A stretch of DNA of 34,937 nt from Streptomyces lasiicapitis (GCF_014646335.1 NZ_BMNG01000032.1:1-34937); one strand, 5' to 3'. Positions 21,941 through 31,991 are shown, counted from the first letter of the stretch. Translations and numbers: made by a program. Notes: generated from the sequence alone by a model not told the origin.

Positions 21941-23407
21941 ATGGTGGGAGCCGAGGGGTTCGCGGAGCTGCTCAAGGAGCTCAAGGAGCGATCGGGGCTC
22001 AGTTACGGGGTGTTGGCCAAGCGGTTGCACGTCAGTACGTCGACGTTGCATCGCTATGTGAACGGCACTGCTGTGCCGGTGGAGTTCGCTCCTGTGGAGC
22101 GGTTGGGGCGGCTTTGCAAGGCGTCGCCCGAAGAGCTGGTGGAGCTGCACCGGCGGTGGATCGTCGCCGACGCGACGCGGGGGCGGCGGCCTGACGCCGA
22201 GCCCATTGCTCCCGTCGCGGAAGCCGAGTTGCCGCCGCCATCCGGTGCACCCGAGCCGTCGGCACAGCCGCGTACGGAGTCGGAATCGCACCCCGGACCC
22301 GCACTTGAGCCGGCACCCGAGCCCGAGCCCGCTCCCGAGCGCGACAGCGAGCCCGCACCCGAGTCCCACCCCGCCCCCCTCCTCATCACCCGCACCCCCT
22401 CCCCCCGCCCCCGGCCCAAGCGCCGACAACTGGTCGTCATCGCCGCCGTAGGAGCCGTCCTCGCCCTCGGCGGTACCGCCCTCGCCCTGCAGGCCGCGTC
22501 CGACGGGTCGTCGGGGGACAGCGGCAAGGTGTCCGGTGGCAGGGGCCCCTCCGCCGGGATCGACGCCGGCGAGGACGCGAAGCGGAAGCAGAGCCCGTCG
22601 GCCAAGTCGTCCCCGGGCAAGGGGAAGGAGTCCGGGAAGGCGGCGGACAAGGGCGACGGTGAGGGGAAGCCCGGCGGGAGCAAGGGACGTACAGGAAAAG
22701 GCGGTTCGGCGGGCGCAGGGCCGAGGGCCGGGGGCGGCGGAAGCGCCGGCGACGGTCCGGCCGCGTCCGGCGCCGCGCCCCTGACGGTGTCCACGCAGCC
22801 GCACTTCTGGGACAGCCCCTGCGGCCAGCCCTACCTCGTCGACCGCGACCCGAACCGCCTCTCGCCGCCGCCGAACGAGCAGGACGCCCCCGGCTGGGTG
22901 TCCGCGAACGGCGCGGTCCCCGCGGGACAGCAGACCGTGAAGCTGACCGTCCAGGGCACCGGCAAGGACACCGTCGTCCTGGAGTCCCTGAACGTCCGTG
23001 TCGTCGGCAGCGGTGCGCCGCTCGCGCGCAACAGCTACGAGATGGGGTACGTCGGCGTCGGCTGCGGCGGAGACGTGCCCAAGAACTACTTCGACCTGAA
23101 CCTCGACGCGTCGGTCCCGCGCCCGGCCGCGCAGCCCGGGGAGGACAGCTTCCCCTTCAAGGTGAGCGAGAACGACCCCGAGACCTTCTTCGTCGAGGCG
23201 GACGTCAAGTCCCGCGACGTGCGCTGGTACTTGGAGCTGGAATGGTCCAGCGGCGGCCGCACGGGCACCGTGCGCATCGACGACACGGGCAAGCCGTTCC
23301 ACACGAGCGCCGACGTGCGGCGGCCCGTCTTCGGGTACTCGCTCGACAGCAAGAAGTGGATCCCGGTACGGCGCCTGCCGGAGGGCGGGGTGGAAGAGGT
23401 GCGGTAG
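21941..23407 (+). CDS. Membrane-tethered XRE-type regulator with extracytoplasmic domain
   Basis: A 488-residue single-pass protein. Residues about 5-60 are an XRE helix-turn-helix (GFAELLKELKERSGLSYGVLAKRLHVSTSTLHRYVNG). A Pro/Glu/Ser-rich cytoplasmic linker runs to ~160, a basic stop (RPRPKRR) precedes one membrane helix at 164-185 (LVVIAAVGAVLALGGTALAL), and a Gly/Ser/Lys-rich outer linker leads to an unrecognised exported domain (about 280-488) with two Cys. This is a one-component transmembrane regulator layout: DNA binding inside, sensing outside. The start is uncertain: ATG 21941 and GTG 21944 share GGAGG at 21935-21939, while GTG 21911 has GGGGGA 7 nt upstream. Divergent from the DUF4232 pair. 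Confidence 0.83.
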   Translation: MVGAEGFAELLKELKERSGLSYGVLAKRLHVSTSTLHRYVNGTAVPVEFAPVERLGRLCKASPEELVELHRRWIVADATRGRRPDAEPIAPVAEAELPPPSGAPEPSAQPRTESESHPGPALEPAPEPEPAPERDSEPAPESHPAPLLITRTPSPRPRPKRRQLVVIAAVGAVLALGGTALALQAASDGSSGDSGKVSGGRGPSAGIDAGEDAKRKQSPSAKSSPGKGKESGKAADKGDGEGKPGGSKGRTGKGGSAGAGPRAGGGGSAGDGPAASGAAPLTVSTQPHFWDSPCGQPYLVDRDPNRLSPPPNEQDAPGWVSANGAVPAGQQTVKLTVQGTGKDTVVLESLNVRVVGSGAPLARNSYEMGYVGVGCGGDVPKNYFDLNLDASVPRPAAQPGEDSFPFKVSENDPETFFVEADVKSRDVRWYLELEWSSGGRTGTVRIDDTGKPFHTSADVRRPVFGYSLDSKKWIPVRRLPEGGVEEVR

Positions 23408-23527
23408 GGCGCCGCCCGCAGTGGCGCGCCGTCTTCCGGTAGCGCTCCGTCCGTATCGCGGAATGGCTGTTGTAGGCGGCACCCACGTGCTTACCCTGCC
23501 GGGACCCACGTAGGAGAGGGAACCGCG

Positions 23528-24742
23528 ATGACCGCCACCACCCGTGCCACCGACACCGTCACCGATGCCCCCACGCCGCCGCTCGCCGCGCGCGCCGCCG
23601 CCATCGGCGGCTCGCCGGTACGGGACATTCTCGCGGTCACCGCGCGGCCCGAGGTCATCAACTTCGCGGGCGGCCTTCCCGCGCCCGAGTTCTTCGACGC
23701 GAAGGGCGTGGCCGCCGCGTACGCCGCCGTGCTCGCCGACGAGCCCGGACGGGCGCTGCAGTACTCGACGACCGAGGGCGAGCCCGCGCTGCGGGCGGCC
23801 GTCGCCGAGCGGTACGCGGCCCGCGGGCTCGCCACCGGCGCCGACGACATCCTCGTCACCACCGGCTCGCAGCAGGCCCTCTCGCTGCTCGCCACCGCGC
23901 TCGTCGAGCCCGGCGACACCGTCCTCGTCGAGAACCCCTGCTACCTGGCCGCCCTCCAGGTGTTCGCCTTCGCGGGCGCGCGCGTCGTGCCCGTGCCGAG
24001 TGACGTCGACGGCGTCGACCCCGACGCCCTGGACGCCCTCGTCGCCCAGCACCGGCCCAAGCTGCTCTACACCGTGCCCACGTTCCAGAACCCGACCGGG
24101 CGCACTCTGCCCGCCGCGCGCCGGGCCGCCGTCGCCGAGGTCGCCGCGCGCCGCGGGCTTTGGATCATCGAGGACGACCCGTACGGGGAGCTGCGGTTCG
24201 AGGGGGAGCGGGTGCCGTGGGTCGCCTCGTACGCCGGGGCCGAGGACAGGACCGTGGTCCTGGGGAGCTTCTCCAAGGTGATGGCGCCGGGGCTGCGGCT
24301 CGGCTGGCTGCGGGCGCCCGCCGCGCTGCGGCGCGCCTGCGCGATCGCCAAGCAGGCCGCCGACCTGCACACTCCCACCGTCAACCAGCTTGCCGCCGCC
24401 TGGTATCTGGAACGGTTCGATCTGGACGCGCATGTGGCCCGGGTCGCCGGGGAGTACCGGGAGCGGCGGGACGCGATGCTCGCGGGGCTGCCGGGCGCGC
24501 TGCCCGCGGGGTCCACCTGGAACCGGCCCGAGGGCGGGATGTTCCTCTGGGCGCGGCTGCCCGTCGGGTACGACGCGACGGCTTCGCTGCCGACGGTTGT
24601 CGCGCAGGATGTGGCGTACGTTCCCGGGGCGCCGTTCTACGGCGGCGCCCCGGAAGCGGAGACCCTGCGGCTGTGCTTTGTCACGCAGACGCCCGATGAG
24701 ATCGCCGAGGGCCTGCGTCGGCTTCGGGCGGGGCTCGCTTAG
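23528..24742 (+). CDS. PLP-dependent aminotransferase, class I/II
   Basis: A 404-residue fold-type I aminotransferase of the 2-aminoadipate/MocR-related type, without the N-terminal GntR domain. INFAGGLPAPEFFD begins the domain, TTGSQQALSLLA supplies the PLP phosphate loop, NPTGRTLP the Asn, and IEDDPYGELRFEG the Asp/Tyr pair. GSFSKVMAPGLRLGW holds the PLP lysine and RLCF the substrate-carboxylate Arg. It transfers amino groups between an amino acid and an oxoacid; the donor is not certain. ATG 23528 has GGAGAGGG a few nt upstream. It is convergent with argS, with only 3 nt between stops, so transcripts must overlap. Confidence 0.92.
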   Translation: MTATTRATDTVTDAPTPPLAARAAAIGGSPVRDILAVTARPEVINFAGGLPAPEFFDAKGVAAAYAAVLADEPGRALQYSTTEGEPALRAAVAERYAARGLATGADDILVTTGSQQALSLLATALVEPGDTVLVENPCYLAALQVFAFAGARVVPVPSDVDGVDPDALDALVAQHRPKLLYTVPTFQNPTGRTLPAARRAAVAEVAARRGLWIIEDDPYGELRFEGERVPWVASYAGAEDRTVVLGSFSKVMAPGLRLGWLRAPAALRRACAIAKQAADLHTPTVNQLAAAWYLERFDLDAHVARVAGEYRERRDAMLAGLPGALPAGSTWNRPEGGMFLWARLPVGYDATASLPTVVAQDVAYVPGAPFYGGAPEAETLRLCFVTQTPDEIAEGLRRLRAGLA

Positions 24743-24745
24743 GAG

Positions 24746-26503
<1,758 letters not shown>

Positions 26504-26547
26504 GAGCTTCCGTTCTGCTAATTCGCGTGCATCAGGGTGAGGGTCAA

Positions 26548-26568
26548 GTGTCCCATGGGGAGGGACAC
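26548..26568. other. Inverted repeat in the argS-lysS intergenic region
   Basis: GTGTCCC (26548-26554) and GGGACAC (26562-26568) with a 7-nt loop. Placed 45 nt before the argS start on one side and 160 nt before lysS on the other, so it is not a terminator of either. Possible operator or leader hairpin. The rest of this 225-nt region has a short CCCCCGGACCCCC stretch like the dispersed repeats, and I see no T-box. Confidence 0.35.
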
Positions 26569-26728
26569 CGGTTCGCCTCGATACTGCGTCTTCCCGGGGG
26601 ATGACCCCCGGACCCCCAGCCGGAAAAGCAGGTCGGCCGGCCGCGCTGGGCGCAACCCCGGACCGGGTCCTTCCGTCTGGGAGAATGGCTCACGCCAGAT
26701 TCCCAGAACTCCGAGGAAACAAGAGGAC

Positions 26729-28486
26729 GTGCCGATCGTGGCTCAGAGCACCGATACCACCGACTGGGTCTCCCGCTACGCGGACGAGGTCATCGCCGAG
26801 TCGGAGCGTCGTGCCCCGGGCAAACCTGTGGTCGTCGCGTCCGGACTCTCCCCCTCCGGCCCCATCCACCTGGGCAACCTCCGCGAGGTCATGACCCCGC
26901 ACCTGGTCGCCGACGAGATCCGCCGCCGCGGCCACGAGGTCCGGCACCTGATCTCCTGGGACGACTACGACCGGTACCGCAAGGTCCCGGCCGGCGTCCC
27001 CGGCGTCGACGAGTCCTGGGCCGAGCACATCGGCAGGCCCCTGACCGCCGTGCCCGCGCCCGCCGGGTCCGCGTACGCGAACTGGGCGGAGCACTTCAAG
27101 GCTGCGATGGCCGAGTCCCTCGCCGAGCTCGGCGTCGAGTACGACGGCATCAGCCAGACCGAGCAGTACACGTCGGGGACGTACCGCGCGCAGATCCTGC
27201 ACGCGATGAAGCACCGCGGCGACATCGACGCGATCCTCGACCAGTACCGCACGAAGAAGGACCCGGCCAAGGCCGCCAAGGGCAAGCAGCAGCAGAAGCC
27301 GGTCGATGAGGCCGAGCTGGAGGCCGCCGAGGGCTCCGGCGCCGCGGCCGAGGACGACGGCAGCGGCGGCACCGGCGGGTACTTCCCGTACAAGCCCTAC
27401 TGCGGCCAGTGCGGCAAGGACCTCACCACCGTCACCTCCTACGACGACGAGTCCACGGAGCTGGCGTACGTCTGCACGGACTGCGGCTTCGAGGAGACCG
27501 TGCGGCTGAGCGAGTTCAACCGCGGCAAGCTGGTCTGGAAGGTCGACTGGCCGATGCGCTGGGCGTACGAGGGCGTGATCTTCGAGCCGAGCGGTGTGGA
27601 CCACTCCTCGCCGGGCTCGTCGTTCGTCGTCGGCGGCCAGATCGTCCGGCAGATCTTCGACGGCGCGCAGCCCATCGGCCCGATGTACGCGTTCGTGGGC
27701 ATCAGCGGCATGGCCAAGATGTCGTCGTCCCGCGGTGGCGTGCCCACCCCGGCCGACGCCCTGAAGATCATGGAAGCACCGCTCCTGCGCTGGCTGTACG
27801 CCCGCCGCAGGCCCAACCAGTCCTTCAAGATCGCCTTCGACCAGGAGATCCAGCGGCTCTACGACGAGTGGGACAAGCTCGGCGCGAAGGTCGCCGACGG
27901 CTCGGTGCTGCCCGCCGACGCGGCGGCGTACGCGCGTGCCGTGGGCACCGCCGCAGGGGCGCTGCCGACGACGCCGCGCCCGATGGCGTACCGCACGCTG
28001 GCCTCCGTCGCCGACATCACCGCAGGCGCCGAGGACCAGACGCTGCGCATCCTGTCCGAGCTCGACCCGTCCGACCCGCTCGCCTCCCTCGACGAGGTGC
28101 GGCCGCGGCTCGACAAGGCCGAGGCGTGGATCAACACGCAGGTGCCGGCGGACCAGCGCACGATCGTCCGCGAGACCCCGGACGCCGAGCTCCTGTCGTC
28201 CCTCGACGACGAGAGCCGCGAGTCGCTGCGGCTGCTCCTGGACGGCCTGGACTCCCACTGGTCCCTGGACGGCCTCACCCACCTCGTCTACGGCGTCCCG
28301 AAGGTCCGCGCGGGCTTCTCCGCCGACGCGGGCCCCAAGGAGCTCCCCCCGGAGATCAAGACCGCCCAGCGGACGTTCTTCGCCCTCCTGTACCACCTGC
28401 TCGTGAGCCGCGACACGGGTCCGCGGCTGCCCACGCTGCTGCTGGCTGTGGGGGCTGAGCGGGTGCGGAAGCTCCTTGGCGCGTAG
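26729..28486 (+). CDS. lysS: Lysyl-tRNA synthetase, class I
   Basis: A 585-residue class I LysRS, the archaeal-type enzyme also used by streptomycetes, not the usual bacterial class II form. HIGH is HLGN in GLSPSGPIHLGNLREV (about 39-53), and KMSKS is KMSSS in SGMAKMSSSRGG. A zinc ribbon YCGQCGKD...YVCTDCGF (CxxC pairs) lies between, and an acidic/Lys-rich loop (KGKQQQKPVDEAELEAAEGSG) precedes it. The C-terminal helical anticodon domain is complete. I chose GTG 26729 (MPIVAQST) with GAGGAA at 26713-26718; GTG 26738 is also in frame. It is followed by a terminator at 28505-28540. Confidence 0.95.
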   Translation: MPIVAQSTDTTDWVSRYADEVIAESERRAPGKPVVVASGLSPSGPIHLGNLREVMTPHLVADEIRRRGHEVRHLISWDDYDRYRKVPAGVPGVDESWAEHIGRPLTAVPAPAGSAYANWAEHFKAAMAESLAELGVEYDGISQTEQYTSGTYRAQILHAMKHRGDIDAILDQYRTKKDPAKAAKGKQQQKPVDEAELEAAEGSGAAAEDDGSGGTGGYFPYKPYCGQCGKDLTTVTSYDDESTELAYVCTDCGFEETVRLSEFNRGKLVWKVDWPMRWAYEGVIFEPSGVDHSSPGSSFVVGGQIVRQIFDGAQPIGPMYAFVGISGMAKMSSSRGGVPTPADALKIMEAPLLRWLYARRRPNQSFKIAFDQEIQRLYDEWDKLGAKVADGSVLPADAAAYARAVGTAAGALPTTPRPMAYRTLASVADITAGAEDQTLRILSELDPSDPLASLDEVRPRLDKAEAWINTQVPADQRTIVRETPDAELLSSLDDESRESLRLLLDGLDSHWSLDGLTHLVYGVPKVRAGFSADAGPKELPPEIKTAQRTFFALLYHLLVSRDTGPRLPTLLLAVGAERVRKLLGA

Positions 28487-28504
28487 CGGGCTGCGTACGT
28501 GAGT

Positions 28505-28540
28505 GAGGGGGCGCGGGCCTGAATGGGCCCACGCCCCCTC
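28505..28540 (+). terminator. Terminator of lysS
   Basis: A 14-bp GC-rich stem with one C-A mismatch (28505-28519 with 28526-28540) and a 6-nt loop, 18 nt after the lysS stop. Confidence 0.8.
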
Positions 28541-28629
28541 CCCCATATCGGCCGCTCCATCCTTCGGACTACGCCGGTTTCGCCCCCGGGCACGACGCCC
28601 GAGCCGATCACCGCCCCGATCCTGGAGGC

Positions 28630-28836
28630 ATGAGGGAAATCATCGCCATCATCGGTTGGATCGTCGGCGTCCAGGGCGCACTCGGCCTCGCGGGCCGCCT
28701 CTTCGGGGACGACCCGTGGGGCCTGGTCCAGAAATGGTGGGACGTGCCGCCCGCCGGGTATGTGGTGTTGCTCGTGGTGGGGGCGGGGTTGGCGTTTTAC
28801 GGAGAACAGGGAAAGGCACGGGCTCGACGGTCATGA
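28630..28836 (+). CDS. Small two-helix membrane protein
   Basis: A 68-residue protein of unknown function. Two hydrophobic helices (about 4-25, IIAIIGWIVGVQGALGLAG, and 40-58, PPAGYVVLLVVGAGLAFYG) are joined by a loop DDPWGLVQKWWDV rich in Trp, and a basic tail GKARARRS follows, so both ends are probably cytoplasmic. The only nearby GGAGG (28624-28628) is one base from the ATG, unusually close. The stop overlaps the ATG of the following exported protein (ATGA), so the two form a translationally coupled pair and may act together at the membrane. Confidence 0.7.
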   Translation: MREIIAIIGWIVGVQGALGLAGRLFGDDPWGLVQKWWDVPPAGYVVLLVVGAGLAFYGEQGKARARRS

Positions 28837-29342
28837 CACGCGTTCACGCCGCTGCTGTCGGAATGCTGACGCTCGCCGTCTCCCTGACGGCCGTTCCGAG
28901 TGCGACGGCGGGCCCGGGTGGCGACGGTGAACTGGTGGTTTCGCCAGGCTCGGTACGCCCCGGCGCGTGGGTCGGTCTTTCCACGGTGAACGCGGAAGTC
29001 GACGACGACAACGCGACCGTGAAATCCAAGGCGTTCCCGGGCACGGTGAAACTCAAGAACACGGGCAAGGTCATGTGGGCGGGCCGGGCGAAGATCCGCT
29101 GCGACGCCGAACCCGGCACCTACACGGTGAACTTCACCGAGTTCGTCCCACCCGGCGACGACTTCGGCACCAAGGTGAAGGTCGAGGCCGGCGGCCCCCT
29201 CGACGGCTCGGACTGCGCCGATGAGACCGCCGGCGACGACAGCGGATCGAGCGGAACGACCGTCGGGCTCGCCACGGGCGCGGTCCTCGTCGCCGCGGGC
29301 GTGTTCTTCGTCGTACGGCGGCGCAGCGGCGGCCGGGCCTAG
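28833..29342 (+). CDS. Exported surface protein with C-terminal membrane anchor
   Basis: A 169-residue protein. It has an N-terminal signal peptide (MTRVHAAAVGMLTLAVSLTAVPSATA), a beta-rich extracytoplasmic domain (about 28-125: ELVVSPGSVRPGAWVGLSTVN..., AKIRCDAEPGTYTVNFTEFV), an Asp/Ser/Gly linker, and a C-terminal helix GLATGAVLVAAGVFFVV followed by RRRSGGRA. The layout (signal, domain, helix, positive tail) is that of surface proteins retained in the membrane. There is no LPxTG sorting motif, so sortase anchoring is unlikely. One disulfide is possible (Cys in IRCD and in SDCAD). I do not recognise the domain beyond similarity to other small Streptomyces surface proteins. ATG 28833 overlaps the upstream stop by 4 nt. 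Confidence 0.8.
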   Translation: MTRVHAAAVGMLTLAVSLTAVPSATAGPGGDGELVVSPGSVRPGAWVGLSTVNAEVDDDNATVKSKAFPGTVKLKNTGKVMWAGRAKIRCDAEPGTYTVNFTEFVPPGDDFGTKVKVEAGGPLDGSDCADETAGDDSGSSGTTVGLATGAVLVAAGVFFVVRRRSGGRA

Positions 29343-29348
29343 GGCCTG

Positions 29349-30143
29349 TCAGCGCAGGCGGCCGACCGCTCCGTACCCCATGATCTCCGTCATCTCCGTG
29401 GCGTCGTCCGGGCGCCATTCGAAGAGGGGCACCAGGCCCGGCTCAACGATGTCCATGCCCTCGAAGAAGCGCAGGAGTTGCTCGATGGTGCGGGGCTGGT
29501 ACGGGAGGGCGCCGGGGGCGGCGGAGTAGACCTCGCACGCCTTGATTATGGCGGGCGTGGGGATGTCGTGGCTGAGCATGAGGCAGCTGCCGGGGGCGAG
29601 TCGGTCGAGGAGGCGGCCGATGAACGCGTGGGCCTCTTCGTCCGAGAAGTGGCCCAGGACGCTGCTGAAGGTGAGCATCACGGGCTCGGCGAGGTCGAAA
29701 CACTCGGTGACGTGGGCCATGACGGTGTCGGTGTCGCGCATGTCGGCGTCGATGTAGCTGCTCAACGGCGGGTCCTGGTACGCGCCCTGGTGCGCCAGGA
29801 CCACAGGGTCGTTGTCGACGTACAGCACGCGCGCGTCCGGCTGGTGGCGGCTGACGATGTGGTGGATGTCGGGCTCCAGCGGGAGGCCGGCACCGAGATC
29901 CAGGTACTGCGTGACCCCGGCCTCGGCGGCCGCCCAGCGGACGGTCCGGCGCAGGAACTGGCGGGCGGAGCGGGCGTCCGCTGAGATGCCGGGCGCGATC
30001 GCCTCGACCGCCTCGACGGCCTGCCGGTCGCGCTCGTAGTTGTCCTTCCCGCCCTGACAGGCGTTCCAGAACCGCGCGCTGCTCACCTCTCCGTCCGCCG
30101 CGGCGGCCGACGGCTCGGCGTGGTCTGCGATGGGTTCGCTCAT
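29349..30143 (-). CDS. SAM-dependent methyltransferase, Methyltransf_19 (PF04672) type
   Basis: A 264-residue protein of the actinobacterial S-adenosylmethionine-dependent methyltransferase family. SSARFWNACQGGKDNYERDR is the hallmark N-terminal segment (usually xARVWNYLLGGKDNFxxDR; here ACQGG). YLDLGAGLPLEPDIHHIV is the SAM-binding motif I, and VLYVDNDPVVLAH carries the acidic residue binding the ribose. MLTFSSVLGHFSD and LMLSHD follow as later strands. Many copies occur per Streptomyces genome, often near XRE/DUF397 genes, and substrates are unknown. ATG 30143 has GAGGAG 6 nt upstream. Convergent with the surface protein, 6 nt apart. Confidence 0.9.
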   Translation of the reverse strand: MSEPIADHAEPSAAAADGEVSSARFWNACQGGKDNYERDRQAVEAVEAIAPGISADARSARQFLRRTVRWAAAEAGVTQYLDLGAGLPLEPDIHHIVSRHQPDARVLYVDNDPVVLAHQGAYQDPPLSSYIDADMRDTDTVMAHVTECFDLAEPVMLTFSSVLGHFSDEEAHAFIGRLLDRLAPGSCLMLSHDIPTPAIIKACEVYSAAPGALPYQPRTIEQLLRFFEGMDIVEPGLVPLFEWRPDDATEMTEIMGYGAVGRLR

Positions 30144-30306
30144 GGGGGCTCCTCAGCGGTCGTCGAGCGCGAGCGTCCGGGCGCGGCAGGGTGCGCTGCT
30201 TGTGCCGTCAACTGTCGTACCACGCACGCGATTTGCCCGCACAAAGGCGACCGTACACCGCGCGATCAACTCCACGAGAGGCGGGTTCCGCACTCCCGCG
30301 CGGAAC

Positions 30307-31572
30307 TCAAGGCGTGTTGAGCATCCGTGCTCTGGTTCCTTGAACGAAGCGGTCCCCCGGTCCCGGGCGCTCAAAGGTCACGATGAGTTCGAGACACTGG
30401 CCCAACTCGTACCTCAGAGCACTGGTGAGCTGCCGGACGCGGGGCTCGAACTGTTCCCAGGCGTCCCTGTCGGTCAGCTCCAGCACGACATGCCCCGGCA
30501 GGATGTCGATCCGGGTCGGCTCCGGCACCGGTCCGACCTGCTCGACGGCACGGAGCCAGGCCGCCCGGAGGTCGTTGTCGTTGAACGTCAGCATCTGCAT
30601 GGGGAAAGCGGGGTCGCCGGGGCCTCCGGGGATCGGCGGATGCGCGGGAGGCCGGGCGCCGCGGGCCTCGCTCGGAGCTCCTCCCGTGCCGGGACCGTTC
30701 TGTACGCGGCCGGGGGCGGCACTCGCGTTGCGGCGGGAGAAGCGCCGGCGCCGCGCGTGGCGACCACGGCTGCCACGACTGCTGCGGCCACCACGGCCGC
30801 CACGAGGTTTGCGCCCGGCCTTCGTCCGTACGAGGCGTACGAGGCGTACGAGCCGGACGCGCCCGCGCCGCGCCCAGAGCGCCCACGCGCCCAGCAAGAC
30901 GATGGCGACGACCGCCACGGCAACAACCCCCTGCTGCACCCCCCACAACGGCGCCGACACGACCGGATCCTCGCCCGCGTCGTCGGCGGGCAACACCTTC
31001 CGCCGGGCGCCGATCCCGATGCCCAGGGCCGCCACGACACCCACAACAGCCATGGCGATGCTGGCCCGCAGCAGCAGAAGGGCCCGCGAACTGTGCCGCG
31101 CCACCGTGCCGGGCTGCTTGCCCATCAGGACCGCGGCCTCGTTCCGCGTGTAGTCCAGGGCGTGCGTGGCCCACACCGCTATGCGCTGCTGCGCGGAGAG
31201 TTCGAGGACCGCCTTGTGCACCACGGCGCGATTGACCACCAGAGCGCTGAAATCCGCGACCACCGGAGGATCCACCCGCAGCGGATCGGCCACCCGCCGC
31301 TCCTCCAACTCGCCACGCCTGGCCCCACGTCGGGCCAGATACGCCACGTCGGTACGGATCACCTGATACAGCCAGGCCCGGGGCTCACGCAGGACGGCCG
31401 GGTCGCGCAGCGCCTTGGCGAAGGCCGTACTGACGACGTCGTCGGCATCGGCGACGCACTCGGGAACCTCCGCCGAGGCGAGCAGAGCGCGCGCCTTGCC
31501 CGTCATCTCGCCACGGCACTCGGCGAACAGCGTCTCCAGGTCCCCGACGGTCACCGCCCGCGGCTCACCCAT
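30307..31572 (-). CDS. Membrane-tethered ECF sigma-factor-like protein
   Basis: A 421-residue protein that joins a sigma-factor fold to the membrane. Region 2-like residues about 10-85 (LFAECRGEMTGKARALL...DADDVVSTAFAKAL...REPRAWLYQVIRTDVAYL) and region 4-like residues about 115-168 (LELSAQQRIAVWATHALDYTRNEAAVLMGKQPGTVARHSSRALLLL) are followed by helices at 171-188 and 213-233, a strongly basic Arg/Gly segment (234-282) and a distinct C-terminal domain (about 323-421, FNDNDLRAAWLRAVEQ...LTDRDAWEQF). With two helices the C-terminus is cytoplasmic like the sigma domains. Targets are unknown. ATG 31572 has GAAGG upstream and overlaps the preceding small gene by 8 nt. Confidence 0.8.
   Translation of the reverse strand: MGEPRAVTVGDLETLFAECRGEMTGKARALLASAEVPECVADADDVVSTAFAKALRDPAVLREPRAWLYQVIRTDVAYLARRGARRGELEERRVADPLRVDPPVVADFSALVVNRAVVHKAVLELSAQQRIAVWATHALDYTRNEAAVLMGKQPGTVARHSSRALLLLRASIAMAVVGVVAALGIGIGARRKVLPADDAGEDPVVSAPLWGVQQGVVAVAVVAIVLLGAWALWARRGRVRLVRLVRLVRTKAGRKPRGGRGGRSSRGSRGRHARRRRFSRRNASAAPGRVQNGPGTGGAPSEARGARPPAHPPIPGGPGDPAFPMQMLTFNDNDLRAAWLRAVEQVGPVPEPTRIDILPGHVVLELTDRDAWEQFEPRVRQLTSALRYELGQCLELIVTFERPGPGDRFVQGTRARMLNTP
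30828..30854. repeat. Three tandem 9-bp units inside the sigma-like gene
   Basis: GTACGAGGC, GTACGAGGC, GTACGAGCC in direct order. On the coding (minus) strand they encode the RLV-RLV-RLV run just after the second membrane helix. In-frame unit size means copy number could vary without breaking the gene. Confidence 0.75.
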
Positions 31573-31783
31573 CCGCCTTCACCGCACCCTTCCCGCCCTT
31601 CTGCCCCTTCCGCCCCTTGTGCCGCGTGCGACCGCCACGCCCCTCAACAGCCCCGGCCCGCTGCGCCCGGATCACCTCCGCCCGGCCCTGCGCCCGGATC
31701 CGGAACGCGAAACTGTCCAGCAACTGCTTCACGCCCGGCGCCACGAGCAGAATCACCAGCACCAGGATGCCGACAAACCCCAC
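31565..31783 (-). CDS. Small single-pass membrane protein
   Basis: A 72-residue protein of unknown function. It begins with one hydrophobic helix (MGFVGILVLVILLVAPGVKQLL), continues into an amphipathic segment DSFAFRIRAQGRAEVIRAQR and ends in a Gly/Lys/Arg-rich tail (GGRTRHKGRKGQKGGKG). I chose GTG 31783 because GGGAGG lies 6 nt upstream; in-frame GTGs at 31816 and 31828 lack such a site. Its stop lies within the first codons of the membrane-tethered sigma gene, so the two are translated together, and it is a candidate partner of that protein. Confidence 0.65.
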   Translation of the reverse strand: MGFVGILVLVILLVAPGVKQLLDSFAFRIRAQGRAEVIRAQRAGAVEGRGGRTRHKGRKGQKGGKGAVKADG

Positions 31784-31949
31784 CCTCAACCTCCCATCAG
31801 TGTGCGGCCGCCCCACGCGAAGGGGCACGGCCGTTCACCAAGGAGAGGCTCGGGCCCGGCATCCTGATGACCCACTTGGAGAAGTTTTTCCGAGGCCGCA
31901 GTCGCCGCAACCGCAACCGCAGCCGCCGCCGCAGCCGTTCCCGGAAACG

Positions 31950-31988
31950 ACGAAGGTCCCCTCACTTCACCCGTGAGGGGACCTTCGT
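31950..31988 (-). terminator. Terminator of the tRNA-like gene
   Basis: Perfect 16-bp stem (31950-31965 with 31973-31988), 7-nt loop. On the minus strand it begins 4 nt after the CCA of the tRNA-like sequence and is followed by CGTTTCC. Its position supports the tRNA-like sequence being a real transcript end. Confidence 0.85.
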
Positions 31989-31991
31989 GTG

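Noticed and set aside
21731..24433. 900-codon open frame on the minus strand
   Set aside because: It lies antisense to the XRE regulator and aminotransferase. The product is rich in Arg/Gly/Pro without domains, the usual high-GC shadow of genuine coding on the other strand.
26504..26728. T-box or amino-acid-responsive riboswitch before lysS or argS
   Set aside because: No specifier loop, T-box sequence or terminator/antiterminator pair. Only a short inverted repeat is present.
31907..31938. CRISPR-like or regulatory short repeats
   Set aside because: The CCGCAA/CCGCAG units are contiguous hexamer-type simple repeats without spacers.
31869..31950. Possible Arg-rich small ORF on the plus strand beginning MTHLEKFFRGRSRR
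   Set aside because: The RSRR-like run comes from CCGCAACCGCAACCGC-type simple repeats. There is no well-placed ribosome-binding site and the frame runs on through the terminator and tRNA-like gene.
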